NCBI GenBank assembly: GCA_045837725.1
Contig: JBEWZL010000203.1
Coordinates: 55,617 to 119,616 of the forward strand
Length of the DNA: 64,000 bases
Direction: 5' to 3'
DNA from: Vermamoeba vermiformis
Taxonomy: Eukaryota > Tubulinea > Echinamoebida
In this document: positions 24,666 to 38,000 of the stretch, in pieces
Position numbering within the stretch: position 1 is the stretch's first letter
Layout: each line of letters opens with the position of its first letter
Program-made: the position numbers and the translations under genes
The notes under the pieces: model-generated
Told to the model about the DNA's origin: nothing
The model's input: the letters and a program-made list of their open reading frames with translations, nothing else
Database searches by the model: none

Positions 24666-27600
24666 ATGCGCAACGTAGTTTTGGTACTGAGCGTTATCTT
24701 GCTGATTATAGGTGCACTGCCTTCAAGTGCTGAAAAAACCAATAAGATCTTGGTAAAGATAAAGCCAGAAGCCTCAGTAGAAGAGCTCAGCGTGGCACAT
24801 CCGGCAGTAAAGTTCGAACGAGCATCAACTCTGCCCAGAGTATTCTTATTCTCAGTAGAAAACATCAACGAAGTCGATCAAGTAAGTAAATGTTAATTAC
24901 AAGTCTGGTATTAGGACTATGATTTATTTTTGAGCTGTCTCAACCGGATCGATCCACCATTATTTGCAAAATCCGGGTAATTTTAAATATTTGCTAATCA
25001 AAGTTCTTAGGAAGTATATGAATTTACTATCGATTCGCGTGTAGCTTGGGCTCAAATTGACGAAATTACTGAACTCGAACCGGATTTCATTCCAACAGAT
25101 CCTTCGTATCAAAGCGGCGACCAATGGTATGATCTCGATCAAGTTATAATAGAGGAACACCATTTCATTATAAGTCAATATGGTTTCAAAGTCTAGAAGG
25201 TTCCTTTGATTCAACAGATCCACATAAGGGACTGGAACCATTCAGTGAATAGCAACTTTTTACTAATAGCGATCTTATTTGATCTTAGGTTTCATGATCG
25301 TATTAATACTTCATATGCTTGGTCGAAGGGCTATTCAGGACAAGGCCAATTGGTTCAAGTAAGTTGACCCACATCCGCAAATTCGAAACGATTGATTGAC
25401 GGTTAACAAATGGTCTAGGTCATTGATACGCCAGTATATCCAGAAGATATCGATTTAAAAAATCAACTCGATTTTGCTCGTTCATTCGGAGGTACAGTCG
25501 CAGCTCCAGTCCAACCTCGGTTTATCCGTCCTCACGGAACAGTTTGCACTAACATCATCGTTGCCGAGGTAAGAACACAATTATATTATTATTACTTTAA
25601 TACCTTTATTCTTTTATTTAAACGCGTTCTTAGGCCAATGATTTTTGTGGTGTTGGTGTGGCATTTTCAGCTCGAGCAGCGATATTTCCGTTCATTGCAA
25701 ATGAGGTGCGACAATTCTCTGAGCTCGAAGTTGCCGAGGCATTAGCTCTGAGCTTCTCCGTACGTTCTACTGCCCTTCTAGAATTTTGCACACTGACGTT
25801 CAAGTTTGACAGGTGTCATCGAACTCGTACGGCGCTACGCAATGCTGGCAGTCTTGGGGCTGTAACGTCGAGAGACCTTTATCCCCCGCCATTCTCGAAG
25901 CACTTGAACTGGCTCAAAGTCGCAACAACACCGTTTTCATCTTCACTGCTGGCAATGAAGGCCGGTGGCAAGGCAGTCCGAACTTCCGAGCTTTCGGAGG
26001 TACTCCGCGCATCATCACAGTTGGTGCTACAAGAAGTAACGGCACGAGGGCGTTGTATTCAAATGTTGGGCCTGCTAACTGGATCGTGGCGCCTGCTGGT
26101 GACAACATGGGTGGAGGTCTAGTCACGTGGTCCTCGGCAATTTCATCCGAAGGCCAACAATGTGGCCCAGTCGGTACGGGCACTTCTTACGCAGCACCTA
26201 TGGTCTCTGGTGCTGTTGCTATTCTGCGCTCAGTAAGTTTGAAGACCTATCTTTAGCCAACTATGGTTCTAATCGTTGGACCTAGGCCTACCCGCAATTG
26301 TCTTGGCGTGACGTCAAATACATTCTGGCTTATTCCGCTGACAGAGTTGATCCAGATCATGCAAGTTGGACTAGAAACGCTGCAGGCAGATGGTTCAGCA
26401 ATCACTACGGCTTTGGTCAACTGAACATCGGTAGAGCTGTCGAGATCGGAGCCACTTGGAAGTCGGTTGGACCACTCCAGATCCGCACTTTCCATTCGAC
26501 TTTGAAAGCAGACATTCCTCTTGACAGCAACAATACCGTCATCACTCCGCAGATCTCCGTGCCACGTGGTGTCGTCTCGCGCATCGAGAGTGTTCAGTTG
26601 ACATTGGACATTTCGTTGTCGCGACGAGGTGAACAGCAAATCGAGTTGATTTCACCCTCGGGCACTACTTGCCAAGTGTTTGCTTTCAGACAAGATTGGC
26701 ACAGAAATTACCGCAATTACATCACTTCTGCCAACTGTTTCTTGGACGAAGACCCTGCGTAAGTCTCGCTAACGTCAATATGAATATTTAGAACTTATTC
26801 TTGCTGCTATAGTGGAACATGGACGTTAAGAGTTACACGACAATCATGGTCTACACCGTTCAACGATTTCTTCCACAGCTTTGCAGTGACAGTGTGGGGT
26901 CAGGCTATACCTTCCCAGGTCCGCGTTGTATCATCACCGACAGCCACACGATTGTCAGGCTTCACAGTCACTGAGGGCGACTCCTTCCAACACTTGAGAT
27001 TGTTCAATAACTTCCCTGACACTCTCGGTCTGTTCTGGAGAGGTACGAATGACACATGTCACGCATGGACTATCGTCTCATTCTTTTCTTTCAGACAATT
27101 ATGGCTTATATGGCGACCTGTTTACTGCTCAAGGCACGGCCACGAGAGGCACTCAACGACTTAACCCGTCGAATTCTGATCACCCGACGGTTTCCGTGTT
27201 CCCTGGTGGCGATCACGTGCTCACTTACGTGACGAATATCAATAACACGGTATCGTAAGTACAACGCACTACTACTATGTACCATTTGATATGATATTCT
27301 AATATATTATCCAAAAGATTGAAAGCAGAAGGGCGCAACATCGACTTCATTCCTTTGACACCGTTGACTGATCTACCATTTACGGACATCAACCCTGAGT
27401 ATTTGAGCATGGCAGCCGTTGAAAACGATCTGATTGTGAGCTACAAGCCATCGTCAGATTCAAACTCCAAGCTCGTCCTTCTCAGTGTTAACTTCGGCTC
27501 ACGTGACACAACACCTCTGTGCATTCCTATGTCGAACGTCACCACGGATGATGAAGTTGGTGCTGGTCTTGAAAGCGACGATAATTGCACGGAGATCGTG

Positions 27601-28488
27601 TACCGCAGAGACGGCGAGATCAAGTTCTCAAAGCAAGTTGAAATTCAAACCAAGTCACTCGTTCAGTTGCAACCTATTGGCATGAACATGGTACTTGGCA
27701 CATGGATCAATGGTCAGAATGCATTTGCTGCGCTGATCAGAGACGATCTTCGGTTGAACATCACTAGATTGAAGGCCACTCCTACAAGCATCATTAGTGC
27801 AGCTGCAACGTTAGAAGATATTTTGGTCGCACACTCGCGCGCTGGTGCTGTTCTTATCGAGCGATTTGACATGAAAATGCGATCGCAAGAGGCGTACAAC
27901 ATTGCTGTTGCTGATCCTATTGTTGCCATGGACTTGGCCTATTCTCACGTTGACGGACTGTCACTGCTTGTGGCCACGAAGAAAGACGTGTCACTCACTA
28001 CATTCTTGCGAAGCAGCAACAAGACATTCATTCAAACTAACCAAGCAACAATCTCGTCGTTGATGTCGCCTGAATTCCCTGTGCTCGACGTCGACCAATC
28101 AGTGATGCCCAACGGAGATCTCGCCGTGACTTTCTCGACAATTCAAGCGATTCACGTTCAAGTCTTCCAGTCAACCGTATTCAGCACATTATCTGCTGCA
28201 CCCGTACCCACTTCGGTTGCACCAACCAGTTCAAATCCTCCACAAGTGGTAAAAGTGCCCGCTACAAATGCACCGGGCGATGAAAGTCTCGAACCAATGA
28301 GTGCCCTCATTGAAGAGCTCGGGAGTCGATTCCCTGCGTGGGCAATTGCGTTGATCGTAATTGCAGGCATTATGGTGATTATCTTTGTGATTGTTTTCAG
28401 ACTGCAGAAGAAGAATGCAGCACTTCATCAATCTGCCATCCCGCTGCAAGGCGGAGATGTGATTGCGTACACCAAAATGAACGTGTAA
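24666..28488 (+). CDS. Kexin/proprotein-convertase-like subtilisin protease, type I membrane protein
   Basis: Nine or so exons, from MRNVVLVLSVILLIIGALPSS (signal peptide) to GGDVIAYTKMNV. A prodomain-like section (KILVKIKPEASVEEL) is followed by the S8 catalytic domain with its full set: Asp in QVIDTPVYPEDIDL, His in RPHGTVCTNII, the oxyanion Asn in IFTAGNEGRW, and Ser in GTGTSYAAPMVSGAVAIL. A P/Homo-B-type beta domain follows (QISVPRGVVSRIESVQLTLDI, QQIELISPSGTTC, GTWTLRV). Then a long beta-rich region, a Pro/Thr-rich stalk (PVPTSVAPTSSNPPQV) and one membrane helix (WAIALIVIAGIMVIIFVIVF) with a short cytosolic tail. Kexins cleave precursors after dibasic sites in the Golgi/endosome. Odd point: the usual Asp-Asp/Ser-Gly around the catalytic Asp reads DTP here, so substrate handling may differ. 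Family firm; substrate unknown. Confidence 0.88.
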
Positions 28489-28604
28489 ATTCCGTAAAAC
28501 AAACTAGATAACTCTTTTGTAATAAACAAGCATTGGCTTGCATATGAGACTTAACAATCGCACTTCGTTTCAAGTTTACCTTTTCTGACAAATTATTCTT
28601 GCAT

Positions 28605-31600
28605 TTATTGATGCGGCTTCCAAGACGCAGGATCATAATTTTGCACGCAGTTAGTTGGCTTTCTAATGCTCAATAAATACAATCGATGTTCCCGCGTGTC
28701 TTTGAAAATAAATCTAACCACAACGACTTGACTCGTTTGGCCTTGACGAAATGCACGGCGAAGTACCGTGGAGCTAAATTCTGAATTCATTTTTTGTGAA
28801 TCGTGCAAGGGATAATCTAGTAGCAATATAGACCTTAGGAAGTTGAGAGATTTAGTGTACTTGAATGCATACGTACCCAGCAATATCACGTGCGTTGCTC
28901 CAACTGAATTCGTTATCGCCGAGTGTTCCGCGGAGTTCATTAAGATCACTTTGAACGGTGCCAATCTCTTTTTAAATTCGTCGATATCTTCATCTTTGTC
29001 ACTAAAAAGTCATAAAGTTAAACCCAATGTACCGTATATCCGTCGAAGATACGTACACTTGCACACTTGTAGTCGCAATGCCATGCTCATTTAATAACCG
29101 TTCAATATTCTGATGTTCTTGGAGAATGTCGGAAGGATTTTCCATTGAAAATACAACCACGAGACTGTCAGGTTTTCTACGAATAGCTTTTTGAGATAAC
29201 TAAACATCATTGCAACTTTTGAGCCTTGTTCTAATTGCACCGATGCTAATTCTTTTTCTTCACCGCTTTGCGCCTAACCAGATAATGAATGAGTCGGCTA
29301 ATGCTGAAAAGTTTACAGTTGCAGCATACCAATTGTGTAGTCGTGTCGTCCATTCTAGCGAGCTAATGAATAGATTAGTATAGCCAAGTTGCACTGAGTG
29401 CTTTGTTTACCTCTTGTTCTAAGATTTCTTCAATGTTTGTAAGAATGGCACGGCGATTAACAGTTTCGCCGCCAAGTATTTGTTTGTAGTCTTCTTTTTG
29501 CCTTAGCAAGAACTGAAAGGAATTAATTTTGCTTCAATCGATCGTATACAAAAAATACCTTGATCCGCTTCAAATATTTCTCTGCCACTGCTTTGATTCC
29601 TTCCACATATGATTTTGCGCAGTAAGGATCAGCCGACTCGGTGTTATAAAACGACACTGCTCGTTCAATGACAGACATGTCAACCAAATGCACCTCATCT
29701 TGAACTGCATCTGGCACGAGGGTTTGCGAGTTGCGCCACATAAGTTTTTTGTAGATGAAGTCTAACAAATAGGGACTTAAAAAAAGGTTAGTTTGTCAAA
29801 GTTATTTTTGTCGTACGAATATTTACCTTGTATTTTTGAATTGTAAAAATCGCGTCATATTTTTTTGTCCTGCTGGATAAAATGGCTGTGCCGAAACAAA
29901 CCACTTGCTGTGGCCCCAAATCTTTCGCGTCAGATACAGTGGTCTATCATGGGTCTCAGCTTCATGTCCTTTATCAAACACCACCCGATGGAAGAAAAAA
30001 TGCTCAATAATTGGGCTCTTCACTTCATTGAAATTCTTCTTGACCTTCAATTCTTCAAGCACTGCTTGCACTTTGGCATTTCTTTCCTCCGGTAAAATGT
30101 CTCGTTTGGCTCGGGTGCTTGGCAGGCAGATGTACTCGGCACTTCTTATAACTTCGTACGTACAAATGATGACATCGTATTTGGATTTGAAGTCTTCGTA
30201 GGTGCATTTCTTCAAGTCTTGAACGTCAGTAACAAGCAGTACTTTCAGTCAAGTTGCATGCACAATATCCTCTTCCCATTGTTTTGCATCCGTATACAAG
30301 CACATGATTAGCGTCGCTCGTGAATTGATCAAATTTGGGTGCGGTTCAATTTTGGATTTTGATGATGCCAAAATTAAGCCAATCACTGAATTCGGCAAAT
30401 GGTTTAGTTTAACGTCTTTAATTAGTGAGGACGACATGATAATACCTTCAAAAGAATTTATCAAGTCCGTATTGTTGCTTAAAACTCCACCACTGATCTT
30501 TTCTTTCAGCATGAACTTGCCAATATTAGTCGGGTGAATGATTTTGCGCTTGTCAATATCAAAGTAGACTCGAGAGCCTTTCCATCTAATTGCTGCACTG
30601 TATGAAATATCTAAACGCTTTTAGAACTAAGAGTGTTAGGAATGATATCAATGTACCTTCGCCAATCTTATCTTCGATCGATTTCATCCACATCGCTGCT
30701 TCCAACTGATGTTTTGACAACTCGAAATTGTTTATGAGGCCTTCAGGTTGAGTTATTGGTTCATTAAATACCTTATATTATGCATTAAATAGGCAACGTA
30801 TCAAGTTCGCGAGCTTACCGTTGGTTTGTTGATAATGCTGGAAGTACCGTACACTAGCGCTTTTTCCAACATAGTAGATAGCTTCCATTCATCAGTAATA
30901 GCTAAAAGTAACGCTTCTTTGTTCGGAATTGTGTTCGTATTTTTGTCAATGACAAGTGCATCAACCCTAACAAAATAGTTTTAATACGTTCCAATGTCCT
31001 TCGCATTGCAGTTCTTTACCTTTTGAGATTGATATGCACCCGAATAATCCAGTGCCTTTGTCCTCTGACAGTTTCAGCGTATTGTTCCGTGGCCTCGGTG
31101 ATGTCGTACTTCCACAATAAAGCGTTCTTCTTGCTGTTGAAGTCGAAATTGGTCGTGCCGTCGCTATAGCCCGTGTCAAATTTTGCGATGGCAACGACTT
31201 CGTCCTGTTCGTCGTACATCCACTGAAAGGTGCAGCGTTCATTACCAAAGGAAATTAGATCGTAGATTGGCAGGACATACGTGAGTGTCGTCTTTCGTGG
31301 ATTCGATTCGGACTGGATGACCGTTGTGAAGAGGGTCTGATTGCCACAGTTTCAGTTCGTATTCTTGTTGCTCCTTGTCCAGTTCCGCGAATTTCTTTAG
31401 TTTTTCGTTGCGAAGGAAATGATAACCACTAGCGCATTCGACCAACGTAAAGGTTGTAATGTAGAACCAATGAAATTCATCGGTTTGTCCTATTCTATAC
31501 CAATGGCGGCAAGCTATTGAGCATCGAAGGATGTCGGCACGTTCTAATTGTCGAAAAATCTGGAGCACGATCTCATCTGGAAGCAAAATTTCTTCTTGAG

Positions 31601-31691
31601 GGTCGTACCCAGATAATTCTAATTTTGGCTTTTTTACAGATTTTTCGTCTTCAGTTGATGGGATTAATTTTCTTTTCGTTCCGCGAGGCAT
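28605..31691 (-). CDS. F-box plus SNF2-like ATPase, motifs degenerate and one in-frame TGA
   Basis: Starts MPRGTKRKLIPSTEDEKSVKK (basic, nuclear-signal-like). An F-box follows (LLPDEIVLQIFRQLERADIL...ACRHWYRI). A SNF2-type helicase region then follows: GGVLSNNTDLINS sits where the Walker A loop (GLGKT) should be, ATLIMCLYTDAKQWEEDI is motif Ia, KYDVIICTYEVIRSA is motif Ib/Ic, and RVVFDKGHEAE is motif II (DEGH in active enzymes). The C-terminal lobe keeps LRRAFRQGQTSQVVVVRFIFKDTREHRLY, equivalent to motif VI. F-box plus SNF2 is a known architecture (for example a plant F-box/SNF2 protein). The lost Walker A suggests no ATPase activity. An in-frame TGA at 30249-30251 splits otherwise continuous homology (DIVHAT / LKVLLVTDV). 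I could not find a frame-keeping intron around it, so the gene may be decaying or the base may be wrong. Confidence 0.7.
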
Positions 31692-32082
31692 CGATCTACC
31701 TCTGCCTGTCAAAACCTATTTGGAAAGAATTTGCTTGGTTTTTACAACAATTCTAAAAGCTATTACAGGATTTGAAATCGCTAATTTAATAGTTAACAAG
31801 AACCCATTCATGGATTCAATCACCAAAAGAAAATCTATTAAATTTTAATCATTGTGCAAAACTGTAACGTACCCTTCGTATTGTTGTTGTATCTAAATTA
31901 ATTTTACAATTAAAATTCCAGCATTGCTTCTTTATTATCTTTATTCTCGTGGTAGTGTGCGCTTGGCGTTGTCAAAAAAAAAAATAAAAAATCGAATGTT
32001 TTCAACACCACGGGAGGAGTATGACAAAACTTATTTCCTACTACTAAGAGCTCGAAGGATTATTACGTAAATAGTTTGGTGG
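31692..32082. promoter_or_regulatory. Divergent intergenic region between the F-box/SNF2 gene and VWA8
   Basis: About 390 bp, AT-rich, with A-runs near 31974-31990. Presumed promoters for both genes; no other content recognised. Confidence 0.35.
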
Positions 32083-35000
32083 ATGTCACAACAGGCCACG
32101 CGACGTCTCCTCCCAATCCTAGCGCATCTGCGAACTGGAGCGGATGATTTCGACGATTTCAATAACATTAAAATTCAATTCACAAATGCCGAGGACGATG
32201 GACATTATTCAGGTAGACAAATTTTTCGATCCGATCACAAAAACCCACCACCGTCACAAATTCGATACCTTTTTGCTGCCAAAATTATAAAATTATTTGT
32301 TATAAGCGCTATTTGGCTTAAGAAAGAGATTAACCATTTAAAAGCTCAGATCTCTAATGTAGCTTTCAATATTTTTGTTTCCTTGCGGTATACATCGGTA
32401 ATGATGTGAAATATAATAATCTTATAATGTAAAACAGCTATTTCCATCGGGAATATTTCACTTCCCGTGCTCCGTCCTGAGCATCCGCATCTGGTTCCGT
32501 TTTCCATGGCTCCGCGCTATTCAGGCGTAGATCTCCAGCTCGAAGAAATTCTAACGCACTTAAAATGGATGTTTCAAAAGGCTAAGTTGAGACAAGATAT
32601 GTTTCTTATTGGGTAAGGATTTGATCCGCGGGTTCCGTTCAACCTCGAAATAATATTGAGAAAGTTAATCGCTTAATATGCGCACTAATACTATTTTTAA
32701 AGTCCTCCTGGTCCAATGAGACGATGGATTACCATGAAATTTTGCGACATGACGAAACGAGAAATAGAATACGTGGCGCTGAATAGGTACGGTCTTAAAT
32801 AAAACACATCACGCTTATTTTAATTATTTTATAAATTAATTGATGTTTAGAGACACTACTGAGGCTGATTTGAAGCAACGAAGAGAGATCTCAAAGTATC
32901 CTTAACAATTCCTTTTTATTTTACAATAGACCGGCTCCCATTAAGGGCATTTTACTTTTTCCTTAACATATGTACAGTCGTTCAGTCGTCTACATCGATC
33001 AGGCAGCCGTTAAGTAAGTTTGTTTATTGAGATCCAGTCGCGTGGTACAACTGGTTAACCGTTTCACAGGGCAGCATTGTACGGCCGAATATTAATATTA
33101 GATGGCATCGAGAAGTGCGAACGAAATGTGTTGCCAGTGTTGAACAACTTGTTAGAGAACAGAGAAATGTTGCTCGAAGATGGTAGTTAAACTATAAGTC
33201 TCACGTGTTAACGGAAACCTAATTACTTCTTCTTATTTACAGGTCGATTCTTAGTCAGTTCTAAGAGATTTGACGCATTGCTTAAGACTCACAGCGAAGA
33301 AGAATTGAAGAATTTGAAACTCGTCAAAGTACACCAGAACTTTCAAGTAGTTGCCTTAGGCTTGCCGGTAAGATCATATGATATAATACAAGCACGATTA
33401 TTAACGATTGTTTAACAGGTCCCGCGCTTTGAGGGAAATTTGTTGGATCCGCCACTCAGATCTCGCTTTCAAGCACGTGATGTTAGAATCTCCGCAACGA
33501 CTCAATATCAGATTATTACCTCTTTAGTGCCAAATGTAAGCGTGACATAACATTATCCACTTATTAATACTTTGTAGGTACCCATAGAAAATGTGAAAAA
33601 GCTGATTAACTACGCCGAGGCATTGAGAACCATGCAAAATGTCAATGGTAAAGTAAACAACCATTATGAGCTGTGTTCTAATTGTTATTGTAGATCCTTC
33701 GAGCGCGGTATTATCGACGAGCAAGATGCTGTATTTAGCTGACAGTGCCATTCTCGACGTGTGCCGAGTATTGGCTTTGTTCCCTCACGCCTCATTACGG
33801 TAAATCCACAACAGTTGCAACTGTATCCATTCACGGGTGCTGAGTTTTCATTCAGATCGTTGTTATTCCGCGTGCATCCTGTGGAGTTAACAATGGATTC
33901 GACCGAGCGACAAGCCATTGAAGCTGCATTGGCGACGTTGCAAGTGACAAGTGTCAAAAGTGTCAAGTCAGGTGTCAAGACGAAGGACCACGTGCCTGAT
34001 TTGGATGACAATTATCTATTTTTGGATTTGAAGCCAACTGTGAACCAAAACAACGCCCAGCATTATTCCGCAGTATTCAAGTCGTCACGTGACCAATCTA
34101 TTGTCGAGATTCCTGTTCTGGGTGGTCATGCCGGAGATCAAAATGGAGTGACTCGCAGTGACAATATTAAATGGCAGCGTCCTTTCATTCAAACGCCGTA
34201 CTTCAGTCTGTTCATCAGTACCGTGCTGCAGGACCACGCTATTGATGCCGATGTTTGCCTCGTAAGTGCTACGACCCCTTATTAGGAAAACAGACCAGTT
34301 CTAATGGCCTGTGTTTGACAGATTGGAGGCAAAGGCAGCGGAAAGACAGCACTGATTGAGGAGTTCGCAAAGGAGTTGAATTACAACACATTTACTATTC
34401 AACTGTACAAAGACATGTCCGCACGTGACTTGTTGCAACGAAGATCGACCAATCAGAAAGGAGATACTGTCTGGATTGATTCACCGATTGTACAAGCTGC
34501 CAAAGCGGTATTACATTTACTTTATCGTGTGCTAAACCATACTAATGCTTCTCAATTAGGGATCATTGTTAGTGTTGGACGGCATCCACCGTTTGGCCCC
34601 GGGCACTTTGTCAATCATTCAGCGACTGATTCAGGAGCGTGAATTGAACTTGCCTGACGGCAGTTATTTAATGCGAAGTGAGCGGTATGAAGTCTTAGTA
34701 CAGCAACTAGCGAAGATAAACGATGCGGGTAAGAGCTTTGCGCAATTTGGCTTGTTATTGTTTGGCAGCTGAATATTTTACAGGCGCAATTCAGGCAGTA
34801 CGCGAACAATTAATGTCCCAAAAAATCTTCGCAATCCATCCTAGCTTCAGAATAGTAGCGCTGGCTGAACCTCCAGGCAAGATTGGACCATCTCGCTGGC
34901 TCAATTCTGAAATTTCATCGATGTTCCATTTCCACGTTCTTCGCGGCATTGACACAGTGGACAAGTTCCAAATGCTGGAGAAAATGTTCCCTGGCCTCAC

Positions 35001-38000
35001 TGGCCGAAGCAGAGAGGCTATTAAAGTGCTTTTTGATATGGTTGCCAAATTGGACAGTTACGCTGCTGCCCAAAATTCTAAACCAAATGAAAAAGACGAA
35101 CAGATCGGTACGGACAATCGCCTTTTGATTATATAGAAGCTAATGTTACAATAGATGTCAATTTGTTGTACTCGGACGTTCCTCAACTATCATTGCGACA
35201 ACTGATTCGCATTTGCAAGAAAATTACGCGACATCCGAATGACATGTACAACGCACTTGAAAACACATTGCTGACCAAGTTCTTGCCGATTGCAACCAGA
35301 AGAGCATTGGAAACGATCGTTGAAGAGTGCGGCGCTAATACCTTTGTTAGCAAACGACAGGACAACTCAGATCCGATTAAAATTGTTATCAACGAGGATA
35401 GTGTCAGTATCGGTAGGTTGATAAGCACCACATTATACAAGTCGGCTAATAGTGTCGTTAGATGACGTTTCGTGTGCTAGAAACAAACCAAAGAATCCGG
35501 CGCTGGTGCCAGATATTTTGTTCTTTGAAGTCCCAAAGCACGTAGAAATCTTGAAAGAGATGTTAAAAGACTATCAACTCGGCGAGCACATCCTTCTGAT
35601 CGGCAATCAAGGTGTTGGCAAGAACGTCTTGTCCGACAGATTGTTACAAATACTGCGCATTGAACGCGAGTACATTCAACTGCACCGCGACACCACAGTG
35701 CAGACACTGACTTTGTTCCCTTCAATTCACAACGGCGTCTTGGTCTGGGAGGTATGTTCAAAGAATGCTATCAGTATTCGCAAACATTTCTAATGCGCGT
35801 TGTAGGACTCGCCGTTAGTTCGAGCAGTGCGTGAAGGCCGCACACTAGTGGTAGATGAAGCAGATAAAGCACCTCTTGAAGTGGTTATCATCTTGAAGGG
35901 ATTGGTGGAAGACGGCGAAATGTTGCTCTCTGACGGCCGACGAATTGTAAGTCGTTGTTGGGTTTGTTGTCACTTCGTTGTCCGAACTGAAATTATTTCA
36001 CTAGTTACGCTTATCAAACTACAGTCCCGAAGTTCTGGCAACACTGCCTGCGAATATCGTGCCAATGCATCCTGAGTTCCGTATGATCGTGTTGGCGAAC
36101 AGACCCGGTTTTCCATTTTTGGGCAACAACTTCTTCCGCGAATGTGGCGATTGCTTCAGCAGGTAAGTTATAATAGGGAGGATTAATGCAAAGTACTAAT
36201 ACATTTTAGTCATATCGTGGATAATCCCGATCGTGAATCAGAGATTAAATTGTTGCAAGGGTATGGTCCACACGTAGATCCTGCACTTGTTCTGCGATTG
36301 GTCTCTTTATTCGGCGACTTGCGTAGCAGTGTCGATCAGGGCTTGTTGTCTTATCCCTACTCTTTAAGGTAATTAAGATTAGTCAATTACACTGGTCTAA
36401 TATAACTGCACAAAGAGAACTTGTCAACATTGTGAAGCATTTGGAGGCCTTCCCTAACGACACCATTTCACAAACCATCGAGAACGTATTTGATTTCGAC
36501 AACTACGATTCAAATCTCAAACAACATTTGGGCTCATTGTTCAATCGTCATGGCATTCCATTGACCGGTGGCTCGTTCACATTCAAGGTGAAATTAGCCG
36601 ACGAAATCTCTTTGCCTCGACCCATTGCCACGGAGGTTATTAAGAAGAAACAAATTGGCTCTGAAGTCAAAATGCCGGTCGATTGTCCCGTTGTAACCAC
36701 CAAATTGGAGCCCAAAGGAAACTGGCCTTATGAAGCTAATAGAGGCCTAAGAAACAAGTACGTTTTCCTAACCTCATTGTCAGACTATCATTCTTACCGC
36801 ACCTTTAAGGTCGTTATTACAGTCACGTGCTCAGATTTTCACTGAAGAAGTTTGCAACTGGCAAGTAGAGACTAAAGGCAGCATTCTCGGCATGACGAAC
36901 ACGAGTGATGGCAGATTGCACGTGCTTGTCAGCAATCCGTTCCAAGTGTTGAGCTACACTCCTTCGTTCGAGGACTATGAAGTGCTTCAGTTGGCTGATC
37001 ACATGCACTTCAGCTCACCGTTCAACAGCTACGCAAACATCTACGCTAACTCGGAGAATTCGGACATTATGGGCACACAGACCGATGATAGCTTTGCCCT
37101 ATATAGAACTGGTGGAGCAAGTTCATCGACCGTGCGAAGATATTTGCCGCCTGCTGCTATAATTAGTGCCTTGGACGATGGCAGCTACGTGCTATTCATC
37201 GCCTCGCTGAATATGGTTATCAAAATAGACCCGATACGCAAACTCGTGCAGCCATTTGCAATTCCTGATTTAACACGTCAAAACAGCGGTCCTTTGTTTG
37301 CCGTATTTGGCAAGCGTGTATTTGCAAACGTTCGTCAAGCCACGCAGACAACAAACTTTTCCGGCTACAATCAACGTCAAGTCTTTATGCTGGACAGTCT
37401 AGCCAACAAAGGCGTATTAGGTAGGTCCATTACTTTGGATTGTTAGTTGGGCTAATAATGTTGTTAGTGTTTTTGAGAAAGTACGCCGCTGATTTTGCCG
37501 TGATGAATTTTGCCAAGCAACAAAGTACAGTAATCTCAATCCCAATTGAAGATTTTGAGATCGAAACCATTCAATTCATTGAAACCAGCTGGTGGCTGAT
37601 AATCGAGAAGTCTCGAAAGAATGTCTTATTGAACTGGTAACGTCTGCATTTTCTTGGATTTAGTTGCTAATTTCCATTTTAGGAAACAAGCGGAGAATAA
37701 GTTCGAGCTGTATTTTATCGACATGAAAGTGTTCACTGATCAAGCGCGGGAGGATTTATACAAGACCATCCCGACCACTATTCGCGAGCATTTTTTTGCT
37801 TCACTGAACACAATTCCAAATTACTTCAACAACATCTACACCTATCTTCAAGTAAGTCTATATTAGTATTTGGCAAAGACAACTAACGTTAACATGTTAT
37901 TAGTATTCGGCCAATCCCGTTGCAGCTGTGATCGAAAAGGACAGCAATGTTTTTATCGAATCATTCTTGCGGCCAATGGAGGACAGAAAGCGACCCTTGC

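Noticed and set aside
30249-30251. TGA as selenocysteine or reassigned codon
   Set aside because: TGA ends several other genes here, no SECIS-like element was seen, and the homologous position is not a known Cys/Sec site.
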